A DNA stretch of 64,000 nt from Rhabdornis inornatus (taxonomy: Eukaryota > Chordata > Aves > Passeriformes > Rhabdornithidae), in the NCBI GenBank assembly GCA_013397075.1, contig VWZS01000907.1, positions 62,549 through 126,548 on the forward strand, in the 5' to 3' direction. The translations under genes and the position numbers were made by a program. Below, in pieces: positions 47,201-59,626 of the stretch (its first letter is position 1; every line of letters starts with the position of its first letter). Under the pieces are notes generated by a model. It was not told where the DNA came from. It made no database searches and was given only the letters and a program-made list of their open reading frames with translations.

Positions 47201-49265
47201 TTCTTTTATTGCAGTAAAATGTGACCAGAACATTCCTGGCCTTCCTTTTCTTTTTGTTACAAGGTGATCTTATGACACACCTTTCACTTTTACTTTACAT
47301 TTACTTTGAATTCTCTGTGCATATAAATGCATTAATTACACATGGAACTGAATGCGTGCATACAGTGATCTAGTGCATTGTCCAATGGAGGCAGTTGAGG
47401 ATATTACCTTGAATTGCTCCTGAAAGAGAGGAGGCATTCCATTGTTTTCTGTCTTAAAGTGTAGATTTTATGGTGAACTGTGAACTCTACAACTGAAAGA
47501 GCCAAATGACATCAAATTAGGGGATGCAGTATGCAAACTGTAGAGCATTTGAATGTTCTGTCCACTTCCATGGTGAGCTGGAGAAAATTATAGTCCTTAT
47601 GGAAAAAGAGAAACGTGCTCTCAGGGCTCCTCATGTGGTGCAGTGTGCATAGATGTGTTCATTTGGGCTCTGAATGTAGCAGATTTCACCACACTTGCTA
47701 TTTCTGAGTAGGTCTTACAGGCTAGGACCATTTATTTCAGATACTTTCTCCGTACATGTGCACTTATTATCAGAGGAAAACTTAGAGAATGTCACTTGTC
47801 AGGTTACCTTGAGAAGGGAACTTCATGTGACAGCTAAGCACAAGCCTCAACACTAACCCAAGCAAAATCCTTAAAAGCTATTATTTAGTGTGGAGCATCT
47901 CTATGATGCTTTGGGGACAGGAGCTACACTCAGTTTTGAATGGGACAGAGTGATGGTGGTCTGGTACACAAAGGGTACTGAATCTCCACTGATAGGCTCA
48001 GGATATTGCATGGCATGAGTATCACCTAGAGAGCATGTGCAGGTAGAAATGATGCAGCTCAAACCCCATAAATCCAAGGGGCTGAAAGTACTTCACCCTT
48101 GTGTCTCCTTGTGAGGGAAGTTCACTGTTGAAGGACAGAGAAGAATCTGAAGTTTTCTTTATTCTGTTTCTCTCCCACATACCAGACTATTTCCTCAAAA
48201 AAAAAACTCAGGGTGAGAATTTTCCTTAATGCATGAACAATTATTGGCATATTCACACACCATCAGGAGTTATATCTCATTATATTCTGTGTTTCACTCT
48301 GTATTTTAATTATAGATAAAGCCTTGATTCTCTTTAGTTCTAGTGAATTTCTGAATACTTGTCTGATTCTAAAATTTACTGTTTCTGAAATACTATGTCA
48401 GCTCCTGCTACAGTTCTGTGATGCTGTGTAAGGATGGAATACAACAAAAGCACAAAGCCCTGGAAACAGTGGAAGAGAATTGAAAGAGACTCACGGGCAC
48501 TGCCATTAAGATTAAAATTTCATAGCAGTGATGGCTGGCATAATCAATCTCTAAATTCATTTTAACCCTAAACCTCTCCAACCTTGACATAAATCTTAAC
48601 AAATAATTCTGTATTTTCAGAATTATTCTCAGGGGACTAGAATCATCTACTTAAAATTCAATACAGCCACAGAATACATATATTTATTAGTTTCATAACT
48701 AATCCAGTTTATATTAAATTCTCAAACAACAATTCAGTCTCTGGATATTTTCCAATTTTTTTTTTTTTATTTTGGACAAAACTAGGCTTGCATAAGCCAA
48801 ACAAAATAGCAATGATTTTTCATCACATCCGAAACAAATATTAGTAAGTTAGGAAATCCAGAGGAGTTTAAAGTTCTTTGAGGTTCACAAGAACTTGGAA
48901 AATTTGCAAGACTCCTGGAGCCTCATGATAATTTTTAATTTGTAAGGAAAATAAAAGGGACCAGATCTTCAAAAATTAAATCAGTGGAGCTGCATGGAAG
49001 ACGGCATGCTGATATATTTTCAAGGAACATCCAGTGAAATGGTCTTTTTCAATGTGTAAGGACTGAGTTATAAAAAGAGAGTTGAGAAACCCATATGTAT
49101 TCTTTAATCTGCTGCAGTCCTACTCAGAAATATAAAACAACCCAAAAGAGTGAAAATACAATGGTAGTCTGAATGCAGTGGACATCACCATGTTGTCAAT
49201 GAAATACAGTGATCTGCTTCAAGGTTTGGCTTGACTGCAGGGAGATTATTTATTTGCTTTGATGC
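44211..49265. other. Unique AT-rich DNA, no gene seen
   Basis: No exon is recognised over 5 kb; open frames are few and below 65 codons, the sparsest stretch in the window. A near-duplicate pair CTGTAGCTATGAG/CTGTAGCCATGAG sits at about 46071-46104. A G-rich patch (GGGGGGAGAGGGGG) lies near 46367-46380. A T12-type run is near 48757-48769. Confidence 0.55.
46950..46995. repeat. Exact 23-bp tandem duplication
   Basis: The unit TACTTTAATTCACTTCACAC plus CAC occurs twice head to tail with no mismatch (46950-46972 and 46973-46995). The perfect identity suggests a young duplication. No gene is interrupted. Confidence 0.95.
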
Positions 49266-49810
49266 TTGAAGTATTTTGGGCACAGTAAACACAGCTGTGG
49301 GCAGATGCCTGTGCTGCAGGAAGCTGTGGCATCTGGGGACCTCAGTGTCCCCCTGCCCTGCCTCCCTGCTCTCCACACATTCCCTGGGGCTGTGGTGCTT
49401 GGAGTCCTTCCTGCTGTGCTTCAGGCAGCTAGCAGGGCTGGTCTGCACAGCTGTGGAGAGGATCTCTGTTCTTTGCAGGGTTTCCAACTAATGCTTGCTG
49501 ATCTCTCTCCATCACACATCCTGTCTGAGATCAACAGTTCCTCCCGCATCTCTCCTGAGGAGCTAGACCTTCTGTTCTGGATGCTTTCCCTTGCAAGGGG
49601 CCTTCAAACCACTCCACAGAGCATCCCACCCATACCCTCAGACAGCTGTCTGCTGGGATTCAGGGCCAGCTTAGTGGTCATGCAAGTGAGGGCAGCCCCT
49701 GTCCCACTGGTGGTGAGGGAAGAAACTCCCTGAAGTGCTGTGGGAGGACTGCCACCGAGGGCTGTAGAGGCCATCTTGCGATGAGATAAAAGAGGGACTG
49801 GATGGACAAA
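49266..49810 (+). other. GC-richer patch with a 155-codon open frame, unlikely gene
   Basis: This stretch stands out from its AT-rich surroundings. A plus-strand frame from ATG 49266 to the stop at 49731-49733 has 155 codons. It has no domain I recognise, no signal peptide and no conserved motif. An overlapping minus-strand frame (49185-49487) and another plus frame also stay open, as GC-richer DNA allows. A TTCTTTGCAG sequence near 49471-49480 resembles a splice acceptor. It may be an unrecognised exon or repeat, but chance is the simplest reading. Confidence 0.2.
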
Positions 49811-52800
49811 GTCCCAAGTATAAATTTTAGCTAACACTGCCTTATATACATATCCCACACAGTCATGGTGGTTTAGCTGTTTGCGATGACAGAAATGGAT
49901 GTATAGCATGATGGGGACTGATGTGAGCAAACATTTATATGCTGCATATAACATTCAAGACCAGAAAACGCTTTATTTCACAAAACAATCTCTCAGAGAG
50001 AGAAGACATGATTCTCTAAATTAGGAAAATGAACCAGGGTCATTGGGACATCCAGGATCACATTGCTGAACTACTTTATTCCTCTTCTGACACTCAGGGT
50101 GAAGCTAGTGAGACTGCAAAGCAATATTACAAAGCAAGGCACAAATCTGCCGTGTGAGCTACCTTTGCAGTTGCATGCATTAGAATTCATCCAGTCTCTG
50201 TGCCAGCTAGAGATGTCAGAATATTATTTCCTGTCAGAGTGGGAGCTTGTGGTGGTGGTTTCACACATTGCAATTTCATTTTAGGTTTTGAAGGGTCAGA
50301 GAAGCAGTGCACTGCTTAGGAAGCTGTCATCCAGGAAATCACCTCTGAAGCAGTTTGTAAACAATTGTATTTATGTGTGATTTGATAGTATTGATCATGC
50401 TTATTTTCTAGGCACAAGCAGAAGTGAAAAAGCAGAAATCTGTATTAGCTGGGCTAGGGACGCAAAGTTAAAATGTGTTCAAAGTGATGTGCCAGTGATA
50501 AATACAAGTGTCTGTAGGGAAAACTTCGCGTGGCTCTTTTCACATTGACTGCAAAATCATCATTGTTGTGGTAAAGCATGTAATGCAACATTGTCCTCGA
50601 TCATAAGGTTTTCTGAAAACACAGGACTTAGATCTTGCAGAGTTGGGCATAACTAGTTATACTCTAAAAACTGTGTGCTTCTACACACTGACCTTTAAAA
50701 TCCTATTTGATTTTTCTTTTGCTTGGAATTTTCTGTGCAAAATGCTCTATGGCTTGTTCTGAATTAAATTTCGTTGGGCTGACCTTTATTGCTGTGGTTT
50801 TAAGCAAGAGGAATAGCCACCATCCAAACAAAAACTCCAGTTTGTAAACTGTGCCTGTAAGCACTGAAAGAAAATCTGAGACTGATCTTTTGTTTGACAG
50901 AAACATCAGGCTGTGGTCTTCCCTCACCTGTGAATATCCAACTCACCAATTTCTTCCCTACTGAATCTAGGGCACGTCAGAAATCAGCTGAGAGCTTGTT
51001 GCAACCGAAATCATTGTTATTTTATCAAAGACTATTTCAAGCCTGAAACCTTTCTCTCTCTCCCAGAGTTAGTTTTTTTGTAAAGTGAGATTCAGAATAA
51101 ACCAGCAAGTTCTTCTTCAGTCTGTGATTCAAAAAATCCACAGCTAGTCTTGTGCATTCTAAGGTGATACATTTCAGATCTAATAATCACCTTTGTGATT
51201 TTTTCTAATTTATTTTTTTGAAATAACTTCTCATTTTCTCCCTAAGGGCCTTTATGTCTGAATAATCATGCTCTGTCAGCAATAGCAATTTATTATTTTT
51301 GAACCTGGTTATTTTTCCTTACCTCCTCCAAAGCAGTGAGAGGCAGAACCCAAATTAACTATTTTCGCTCTGACAATAGGCATACACATTTCAGGGGATC
51401 ATTCATTTTGCTGAGCTACAATTGCACTCAGTCTCATCACATCCAGGTTCTTTTAAGAACCTGTCAGACTCAATCTTGAGATTTCTATTTTATTCTGTTC
51501 TGTGTTTATGTGGCCTTTTTTCCTACTCATGTTCAGTTTTACTTTACCTTTGTCTAGAGAAAAACCAAAACTTTAAATTAATAATATGATACAGCTTTCT
51601 GCTGGGAATTTTCTATCTCTCTTGTTGCAAGCTATTTCATAGTTAACATAGCATTTTTACCTTCATAAATAAAATTGTGGTTTCATTTTATAGATTCTTA
51701 TCTCTTGAGAACCAAAGAACTGCACAGGAAAGTGAATAGATTATCGGTATCTGCCAGTCATGATGCTTTTCAGTAGTATTACATGGTTGGGGAATTCTTT
51801 GAATACCAAAGTCTTAATATTTTGAAATCAATGCTTCTTCTATTGATTGACAGCAATGTAAAGGACCTCAGCACATATGTAGCATCTTTCCATTTTGCTT
51901 CTGACCCTATCTGGTTGCAACTTTCCTTGCCTTTCTCTCCAATTCTTTATGAACATAGGTTGCTTGTGTACTCATCAACAGCTTCTGAGTTATGAAATTC
52001 ATATTTAAATAGCTTTTTAATATATTTAGGAAAAATAAGGAGTGTCGGAATTGTAAACTCAATAGCAGGAGTGTTGCATTTGAAAACACAAAGGCAATTG
52101 ATCAATGTGGCAAAGTGGACAGAAGTTAATTTAAATTTTATAGCTTTTTCTTTCATCTGCATTGTGATATTGATTCATGCCACTAAAAATAGTCTAACAG
52201 GATGTTAGGCGTTCTTTCAGACTAATACATGAAGAATTAGGAGAGTCTTTAACAGTATGGTAAAATAAAATAGTAAAAAAAATTAGCTTAAAACATCTAG
52301 GTTATCCTATTAAATCTCCCAGAATCCACTAAGTATTTAACTTTTCTGTTGGCTTATGCTGTATGCTTTTTTCTTGATTGTATTCTGGAAATGTAATGAT
52401 ATAAAAAGAGCAAGTAACCTGCAAAAACTTAGATTAAAGTCAAACCGTCTTTTGTTCCCTGTATTCTTTTGTAGAAAATTCAGCTAGATTTTTTTAATGT
52501 TTATTATTTACTGAGGGCAAGACTAATTACTGGGATTAATAATTTGTATGATAAATCCCAAAGATTTCACAAAGATTCATAATTCTAGGCTCTGGTTCTG
52601 CCCTATTACAGCTCAACAGATGATTTGACTTGAAAGAACAAGCATTTTAGTCTTTGGAACAACAAGATGAATCCCCATGTGCAACATAAAATAACATGAG
52701 ACCTTCCCATACAGAAATGGATTTCATTTTTCCCAACCCTGAAAGACATCAGAAGGCTTATTCATTTAACAGTCTACGGGAAAACTGTATGGAAATTTCA

Positions 52801-52980
52801 ATGTAATTTTAATTTTAAAAAAGTTTAATTTTCCCTGCTACAGTCCTTCTCTAAATGTGTCTGTAAAAAAGAAATGTAGTTTGTTGAACTATTGATCACA
52901 AATACCTAAAAAATAATGAATAAAAGTAAACTATATCTCTTTTTGGAAAGAAACATCTCCTGAGGTCCCACATACCTATT
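49811..52980. other. Unique AT-rich DNA, no gene seen
   Basis: No exon or transposon is recognised. A near-palindrome AGGTTCTTTTAAGAACCT (8-bp arms) lies at 51445-51462. Short frames at 51783-52162 on both strands have no domain. Confidence 0.55.
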
Positions 52981-53070
52981 GGAATATATGCTTTAAATCC
53001 CATATATTTAAAAACCAATATGTCCAACGATATTGGTTTTTAAATATATGGGATTTAAAGCATATATTCC
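52981..53070. repeat. Perfect 41-bp inverted repeat with 8-nt loop
   Basis: The left arm 52981-53021 (starting GGAATATATGCTTTAAATCC) is the exact reverse complement of the right arm 53030-53070 (ending GGATTTAAAGCATATATTCC). The loop is GTCCAACG (53022-53029). There is no mismatch in 41 pairs, and pairing stops at the outer bases T 52980 and C 53071. An RNA from either strand would form a long uninterrupted hairpin. I do not recognise it as a known transposon: no target-site duplication is evident and no other copy was noticed in the window. The perfect arms imply a young origin or strong maintenance. Confidence 0.97.
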
Positions 53071-56000
53071 CATGTAATCTTTATTTACAAGTTACCTTGA
53101 AAACCTCCAAGCACTCTTAATTTCAAATACCAGTTACTCTGCTCTGCCTTAACTCTTAGGATGATAAAGATGATTGAAAGAACCTGCATGGCCTATTGAC
53201 TCTGACTTGATAAATGAACCCAGTGTCATTTGGCACAAATTCCTTAGTGGAACACAGCTTCTAGTTGCATGACTTGTACCTGTGTCAAACAAAGGCAGTG
53301 GGATTAAAGGAAACAAACATATCAAAGTCAGCTAGTTATTAAGAGTTCCCCCTACTTCAGATTGTTAATCAAAATCTCTTGTGAGTCTGTCTATGGCTGC
53401 TTCGACTGCTTTGGATATTCTCTTTGCCATCAGGCCATCTTGCTGGCAATTCTATGAATGTCTAACTCTCTGTGAGTGTCAGAACTATTCCTGTAATAAT
53501 GATACTGTCACTAAAATGATGTAAATCTTAATAAACAGACTAGGTCCCAGGCTTTGCAGTGAACACTTTATATGCAGAATTATCTCTTGTTTTCAATGGC
53601 TGCTTATGCCTACATTTCATTACATTTAAATCAGATTCTTACTTTAGGTTTTTAAAAAACATGATTTATCTGGGTTGTTTCCAGCTTCTAAATCGTTCCC
53701 TAAGATTGGAGAGACATTACTACTTTGACTGTTTGCTATTCCTCATTTGTTGCTCGTAGTGGTTTGGTGGTCACTTAAATGCTTTTCTGGTTTTTGCTTC
53801 ACTTGTCTGGATGACTCCTAGAATACAATTTATTTTTTAAATGGAAGTTAAACAATTTTAACACAAATAAATATTTACATTGTTTTCTCAGTCAGTAATT
53901 CACTTAACCAATTTATGAGAAACAGTTAGAAGGAGAAATAAGTTACATGGATGTTTCTGCGCTTTTTACTCATTCCTGATGTCCAACGATATCTTACAGA
54001 AACTAGTTGGACTATGGTACTATCACTACTGGTTCAAGTCTACATTTACATTTTAACACACAGTTTATAGCTTTCTCCAGTCATCATAACTTCCACCAGG
54101 TTTAAGTAAAGCTATGCAAGGAAGTATTTCAATATGTTTTAGCCACACTGTTGAGCTTATTCTTTTTTGTTTATTGTGAGCACATTTCTCATATTGAAGG
54201 CATTTTATTAGCTCATATAAACCATTGGGTTCACAGTTATCAACAGAGTCACACAGGTGTATATTTATATCAGTTGAAAATCTTCTCCTAAAAATACTCT
54301 TTTGAGTAAAAAGACATACTTTTCTTTTAACGGGGATATGGGGAAGCTTAGAAACCCTACAAAGGGCCAAGGAAAGCCTCAAATCAAAATCAAACCAAGA
54401 CTGCTCTCCATTAGCCCAGCTATGAGTCAGGGTGAAGTTCTTGGAGCCTGGGAGCATCTGTGGACAAAAGTGGTGCTGGAGGCTCCCCTCACACCTTTGC
54501 TTACAGCCTTGGGGCTCCTCACTCATTCCAGTCTGACAGACTAAGGAAGCTCAGCTAAACCTTTTGGTTTTGTTGTGGTTCTGGCTGTTCAACTCTGTCT
54601 TCTATCTTGAGATTCTAGAAGTAGGTATCGTAACATAGGTAAAAATTCCTGCAGGCAAAAAGTGTAACTTTTTTCTTTTTTTAAATTTGAGATGGTCTTC
54701 AAATAATGATGTCAATTTTTGGAATTGTCTTACATGCTCCGAGGCTGGCATTTTTTTTAGTAAAAATCTCCATAGCACATAAAAGAACTTGTAGTTTAAG
54801 CAGATAAATGTATTCAATTTTTTACTTTATCTGGTCTGTCAAATGCTCTCTCACTGTCTATGTACTACAAAATGATAACCCAAAATATTTCTAATTTGAG
54901 CTGGATGAAGAATACTCTTGCCTTGGTTCTGCAAGAAAGAAGAGGTAAATGAGCAAAATTTTGGACTTTGAGCTCATTTCACACATAACTTTGTATGCTT
55001 GTTTATTAGAAGTGGTTTTTCTTCAAGTGAGTAAGCAGAGCAAGATATTCTGAAGTGGCTTAGTCCTAGTGCCAAAATGGGAATACCTTTTCACTGATGC
55101 AAGCAGATTTAGGATTAAACAGCTGTATTCATATGGAAGGCCACTGGAAAAGTTTTGCCACTTCATCTGTAATGGCCTGGTTAAATACGTGGGATTTAGC
55201 AATATACCATTAAATATATAATGATATGCTCTTGTCTGTGCACAGGTATAGATAAGATTGGTGTCGACACAATCCAAGACTTGTCCAGGGGTTTCCACTC
55301 ACATAAGAAGCCCTGGAATATTTCATATGTTTAGAGTATTAGAAAATGTACCTTTTTCTTCAATTAAGGAGTTTTGGCAAGTCCTCACTAAGTCATCCAG
55401 CCTATGTGTGACTCATTATCACAGTCTTCGCTGCTTATTTTACTGTAAGCCCTTTTTTAGGTCCATTTTGGTGATCTCAGGAATGACTCTGGCAAATTAA
55501 AGAAGGGGAGATTATTGAAACTGATACACAAATTCTTGTATGTTCTTCAATTCCTGGGAATTTTAAAGAAATTCCAGCGCTAGAGCTGTGGGAAAGGCTC
55601 ATACAAAGCTTTATGCTATTTTTACCTATTTGACAACACTGAAGGCTGATGTGACTCTTGAAATGATAATGCAGTGACATCAGAAACTTCTGTTGTAAAA
55701 GAAATAGCAATTATAATAAAATCAAATATCTCTCAAAGTACTTGTGACATAAAAATCCTAGGTTGTTCAGGGATGAGTTCTGTGGCCACTGACTTTCTGC
55801 TCTGCTTTCTTCACTTCCTCATTATCCCTGAGATTCAGCTGTAGACTGGAAGCCTGCAGGCAGGAGCACCTTGGAAATGACACCTTAGCAAAAATGCTAA
55901 CTCGTACACGCCCTCCCACACACCAGCTGTGTAATTCATCACAGGGAATGCTTCAGGTATTAATAGATTGCCCGTGGTGCAGACACATCACTGCCCAGAC

Positions 56001-56452
56001 AGTCCAGGATGCAGAGCTGCTGTTCACTAGTGACTGTTCCTCCAAAGCCACAGGGAATGCTGCTACTCTCACAGGGTAACCCTTTGCCAGTTTTAGGTCT
56101 GCGTCCTCTGACACATCAGTCTGTAAAGCCTTTTGCTGCCCCAAGGGCTTTGGCTTCCTCATGATCAAGTGTCCAGGACCCAGCTGTGACACAGCACAAG
56201 TGTGCAACCTTCTCCCAGACTGCTGAGTAAGGGCATCCAGAAAGACCTATGATAAAGTCACTATGGAGTAAAGGAAGGTAAGAATCAGGATTTTCGTTCA
56301 GGATTGTTAGCAGCTCAAGGATCCAGAAGGGATAGAGTTTATATGAAAAAGTGTGAAACCCTAAAGAGAAAAAAGAGGAAATCATCAGGTTGCCAGGCCA
56401 AACTACTGGTACCATCTACATTAACAGAGGGGATGAAGATGGTAACTCAGAG
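53071..56452. other. Unique DNA, no gene seen
   Basis: A minus-strand frame of 153 codons (54526-54065) is the longest here. It has no domain, transmembrane segment or motif I recognise, and its N-terminal half is overlapped by an open plus-strand frame (54302-54544). A GC-richer block at about 55780-56250 includes a weak resemblance to retroviral RNase H (see findings). No exon structure is visible. Confidence 0.5.
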
Positions 56453-57060
56453 TGATGGTTTTTCCTGGGGTAGTTAATTCCCTTCACAGTGGCTGGTATG
56501 AGGCTATGATTTGGATTTGTGCTGAACAGAGTTGATAGTACAGAGATGCTTTAGTTAGTCCTGAGAAGTGTTTGCACAGCATCCAGACCTTTTCTGCTTC
56601 TTGTACTCTGTGCTGGCAGAGGCTGGGGGTGCACAGGAAGCTGGAAGAGGACTCATCTGATACAGCTGATCCCAACTGACCAAAGAAATACCCCAGACCA
56701 CACGGGATCAGCCTCAGCGTATGGAGATGGGGGAAGAGGAAGAAAGGAGGGGGACGCTTGAAATGATGACATTTGCTTTCCCAGGTCACTGTTACACATG
56801 ATGGAGCCAAACCTTCCTGGGCATGGCTGAACACTTGCCTGACCATGGGAAACGGTGAGAGATTAAAAAAAAAAAACAAAAATAAAAGGATGTGAAAAAT
56901 CCCTGGGTTCAGATAAAGACAGTTGAATGGGGAAAGTAAAAGCTGTGCATGCAAGAAAGGCAAAATAAGGAAACCCTCACTGCTTCCCTGATGCTGTTGG
57001 CAAGGTAGAGACTGAGTAGCTGAGTGTTGCTTAGTTGCAGGGTGGGGTTAAACCACAGCA
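56453..57060 (+). mobile_element. LTR, ERVL-like, plus strand
   Basis: The 608-bp LTR in plus orientation runs from TGATGGTTTTTCCTGGGGTA to GGGGTTAAACCACAGCA. It has the same landmarks as the solo LTR at 11145: GGATTTGTGCTGAACAGAG, CCAACTGACCAAAG, GGCTGAACACTTGCCTG and the terminal TTAAACCAC. The TATA box of its relative is degraded here to CGTATGGAG (56719-56727). An A-rich insertion at about 56864-56888 enlarges the R/U5 part. Flanking 5-mers CAGAG and CTCCC do not match. No internal retroviral sequence is evident downstream, so it is probably an old solo LTR without a surviving target duplication. Confidence 0.85.
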
Positions 57061-59561
57061 CTCCCCAATGCTGACTGTCTGTCTGTGGAGGCTGTAGAAG
57101 CTGCCCCTTCCCCTCCTGCCTGTCTGACAAAGACTCCAGTGCATTGTCAGGGGTGGGGACCACCCTAAAGCTTAGCTCAATGCATTGGTGAATCCTGGCT
57201 GTCTTTTGTGTGGGCCAACCACCAGGTAATTGGTTTCTGCTTTCAACTTGCATATATCCTCACCTAACTTGTGCCTGGCTAGAGACACCATAGCAAGTTG
57301 ACTCAAAAAGGGTCTGTAACACCTCCAATAGTCTTCTTCATCAAACTGACCTCTTCCTCAGCAGGGAACTGATAATGCCCTTTCAGACTGGCCTCGGGGC
57401 TGTCTCTGGGGCTTGGTGAGCGCAGTGCTTGAAGTGGTGTTCAGCCTGTGCATATAACCTACTAGGTAATGTCCATACTGGAGCTAAAAGTAGAAAGGTA
57501 TTTCCAGGAACATGGACCCTGCAGAGTGCTACCAGCCTCGAAACCTACCTGTGTTTTCAAGCAGGCTCCCTAGCCTTCACTCGCCTCCATGTAACTCTAC
57601 CCACACAACAGCTTGAAAATGAGCAGGAGACATGGGGTAACATGGGTGTTCATAGACCCTGTGTGAACAAACAGTCTGCTACGAGTAAAGCATAATTTAT
57701 TGAGAGCAAAAGCCTTTAAGAAGAAGGATTCAGTGAACTGTCTGTAGCTATGTGTAGGCTGCATAGCGTCTGTCTGTCTTCCATATGGTGATCCTGCATG
57801 TTCACAGTGTCCTAAAGCACTTGCACAGCAGCTGGGGTGCAGGCAGCAGTGTCATACTCACCAGTCATTTCTGTCTTGTCTCGTGTCAAGGAAAAGGTTT
57901 TTCTGCTGTGCAGGACCCTTTTATAACCTTCCTTCCCCTTCAGGAGTGCGAATCACTCCTGAGCTGCTTAGTGACACTGTTCTCTGCAGTGGCCAAACAT
58001 CTGTGTCACAGCTTGGAAGATGTTCTGATGCAAGTGCTCTTTCCCTTCCTGTTTATTTTGATGGCATTTGTGCTATTGCCAAGGTGAAAGGAGTCATCCT
58101 CACTCTTTTTTTTTTTTTTTTTGGTTTATTTAGCTAGTCCCTACTTTTGCTGAACAGACTATTAACTTCTTATGCAGTAACGTCACTTCCCTGACTAGAT
58201 TGCATCCGCTATTCATAAAATCATTGCATATCATTGTTATTAGATTACAAATCACCAGCTTCTTGCTCAACACCAGCATGTCCAGAGAGAAGACTCAACC
58301 TGCGTATATTGAGACAAATTCCTTCCCGTGAAGTCTCACCGTCTGTGGTTCATACTCTTAAACTGTCTGACCTTTGAAAATCAAAAAGAGCCAAGAGTCA
58401 AACCACGATCTGCAAAACACTCCAGATGCCTTCTCTGTTTTCACTGGGAGTCACAATTCATCTACCTGGTGTGTTGCAGGAAAGAAAAGGACACACTTTT
58501 ATATCACTTTGTTAGAAACTATCCTTTGGCTGGAATGCAGGGGCGAGCCTTTTGTGTTGTTACGTCCTATGAATTAAATACGAAAGAGGAAATATAAGGG
58601 TTGCTGCAGTAAAGCCTTTCTAGTCAGGACAGCACAGAAATATACACGGAAAGCTGCTAAATTTTGTTTGCTTGTACCAAAATAGATTAAATCTAATGAC
58701 ATTATGGCTGGAACAAATTTAGGATCTTTTGAGATAAGTGAAGAAAGGGGGGAGTGAGAATGACTCTGAGTCATAGATGAGCCCTGATCTCAGAGGATGT
58801 GCACAGGCAATACTTTCATTGATCTCAGCAGAGATCATCACTTGCATAACAACGTCCGAATCAGGCCCATTTTGAGTGCTGAGTCAGCCTAAGACTCAAA
58901 TTTAGTTATTCTATCAAGCAGTTAGTTGGGAAAGTGTGGGAAGGTCTTTTTTTGCTTGTAAATGTTGTGGCTTTTGATACATCCTTCCCCACCCTAGCAT
59001 TCAAAAAGTGATAATTAAAAACAAAGTTAAAAAATTGGCATAGAAATTAAGGCAGAAGAGGATGATTATTCACTTAATTTCATTTCTCAATGTTTGCAGA
59101 GAATCAGAAGCCTCCTGACATGTTTGGGGTGCTGATATTCTGAAGAGTGTTTCATGAAGGGTTACTAGTTTTTATCAGGGCTTCTTTGCAATCGTATTTT
59201 TCTTCTTCCAGCTTAAAATCTAAAGGCCATGTGTTTGTTTGAGAAGAGATGATGTGGGCAAAAGTACATATCTTACTATATACATTTCCTTACTTAGATC
59301 AACAAATACTTGAAGTTTCTTATAAGTTTATGCATTTCCTGGAGTGTTTTGGCATGGTAGGGACCTGCATTGTTTCCATATGTACATGATATCCTTGCTT
59401 GTTTACCTAGAAATTATCATGAGCTTCGGAGTTCATGGCTGCCAGAGCTTTATGTCTCTGAATCCTTGTGGATCCCATATGGCTTATATCCCACAAAGGA
59501 TTTTACCTGAAAAGCTGCTATAAAAATGGGTATGTTTAGCATAAATATACTTCTGAAATAA
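57061..59561. other. Unique DNA, no gene seen
   Basis: I looked downstream of the LTR for a primer-binding site and gag and found none. A T17 run lies at 58106-58122. Open frames at 57429-57695, 57785-58137 and 58328-58597 on the plus strand reach at most 100 codons and show no domain. Confidence 0.5.
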
Positions 59562-59615
<54 letters not shown>

Positions 59616-59626
59616 GTCTATCTATC
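59562..59626 (+). repeat. (CTAT)n tetranucleotide microsatellite, about 16 units
   Basis: The tract is 65 bp of CTAT repeats with a single interruption (CTGT) near 59614-59618. The long pure stretch on the left makes it likely to be polymorphic in length. Confidence 0.97.

Noticed and set aside
56484..56963. 159-codon minus-strand open frame
   Set aside because: It lies wholly within the plus-strand LTR and is antisense to it. A similar antisense frame exists in the related LTR at 11145, so it follows from LTR composition.
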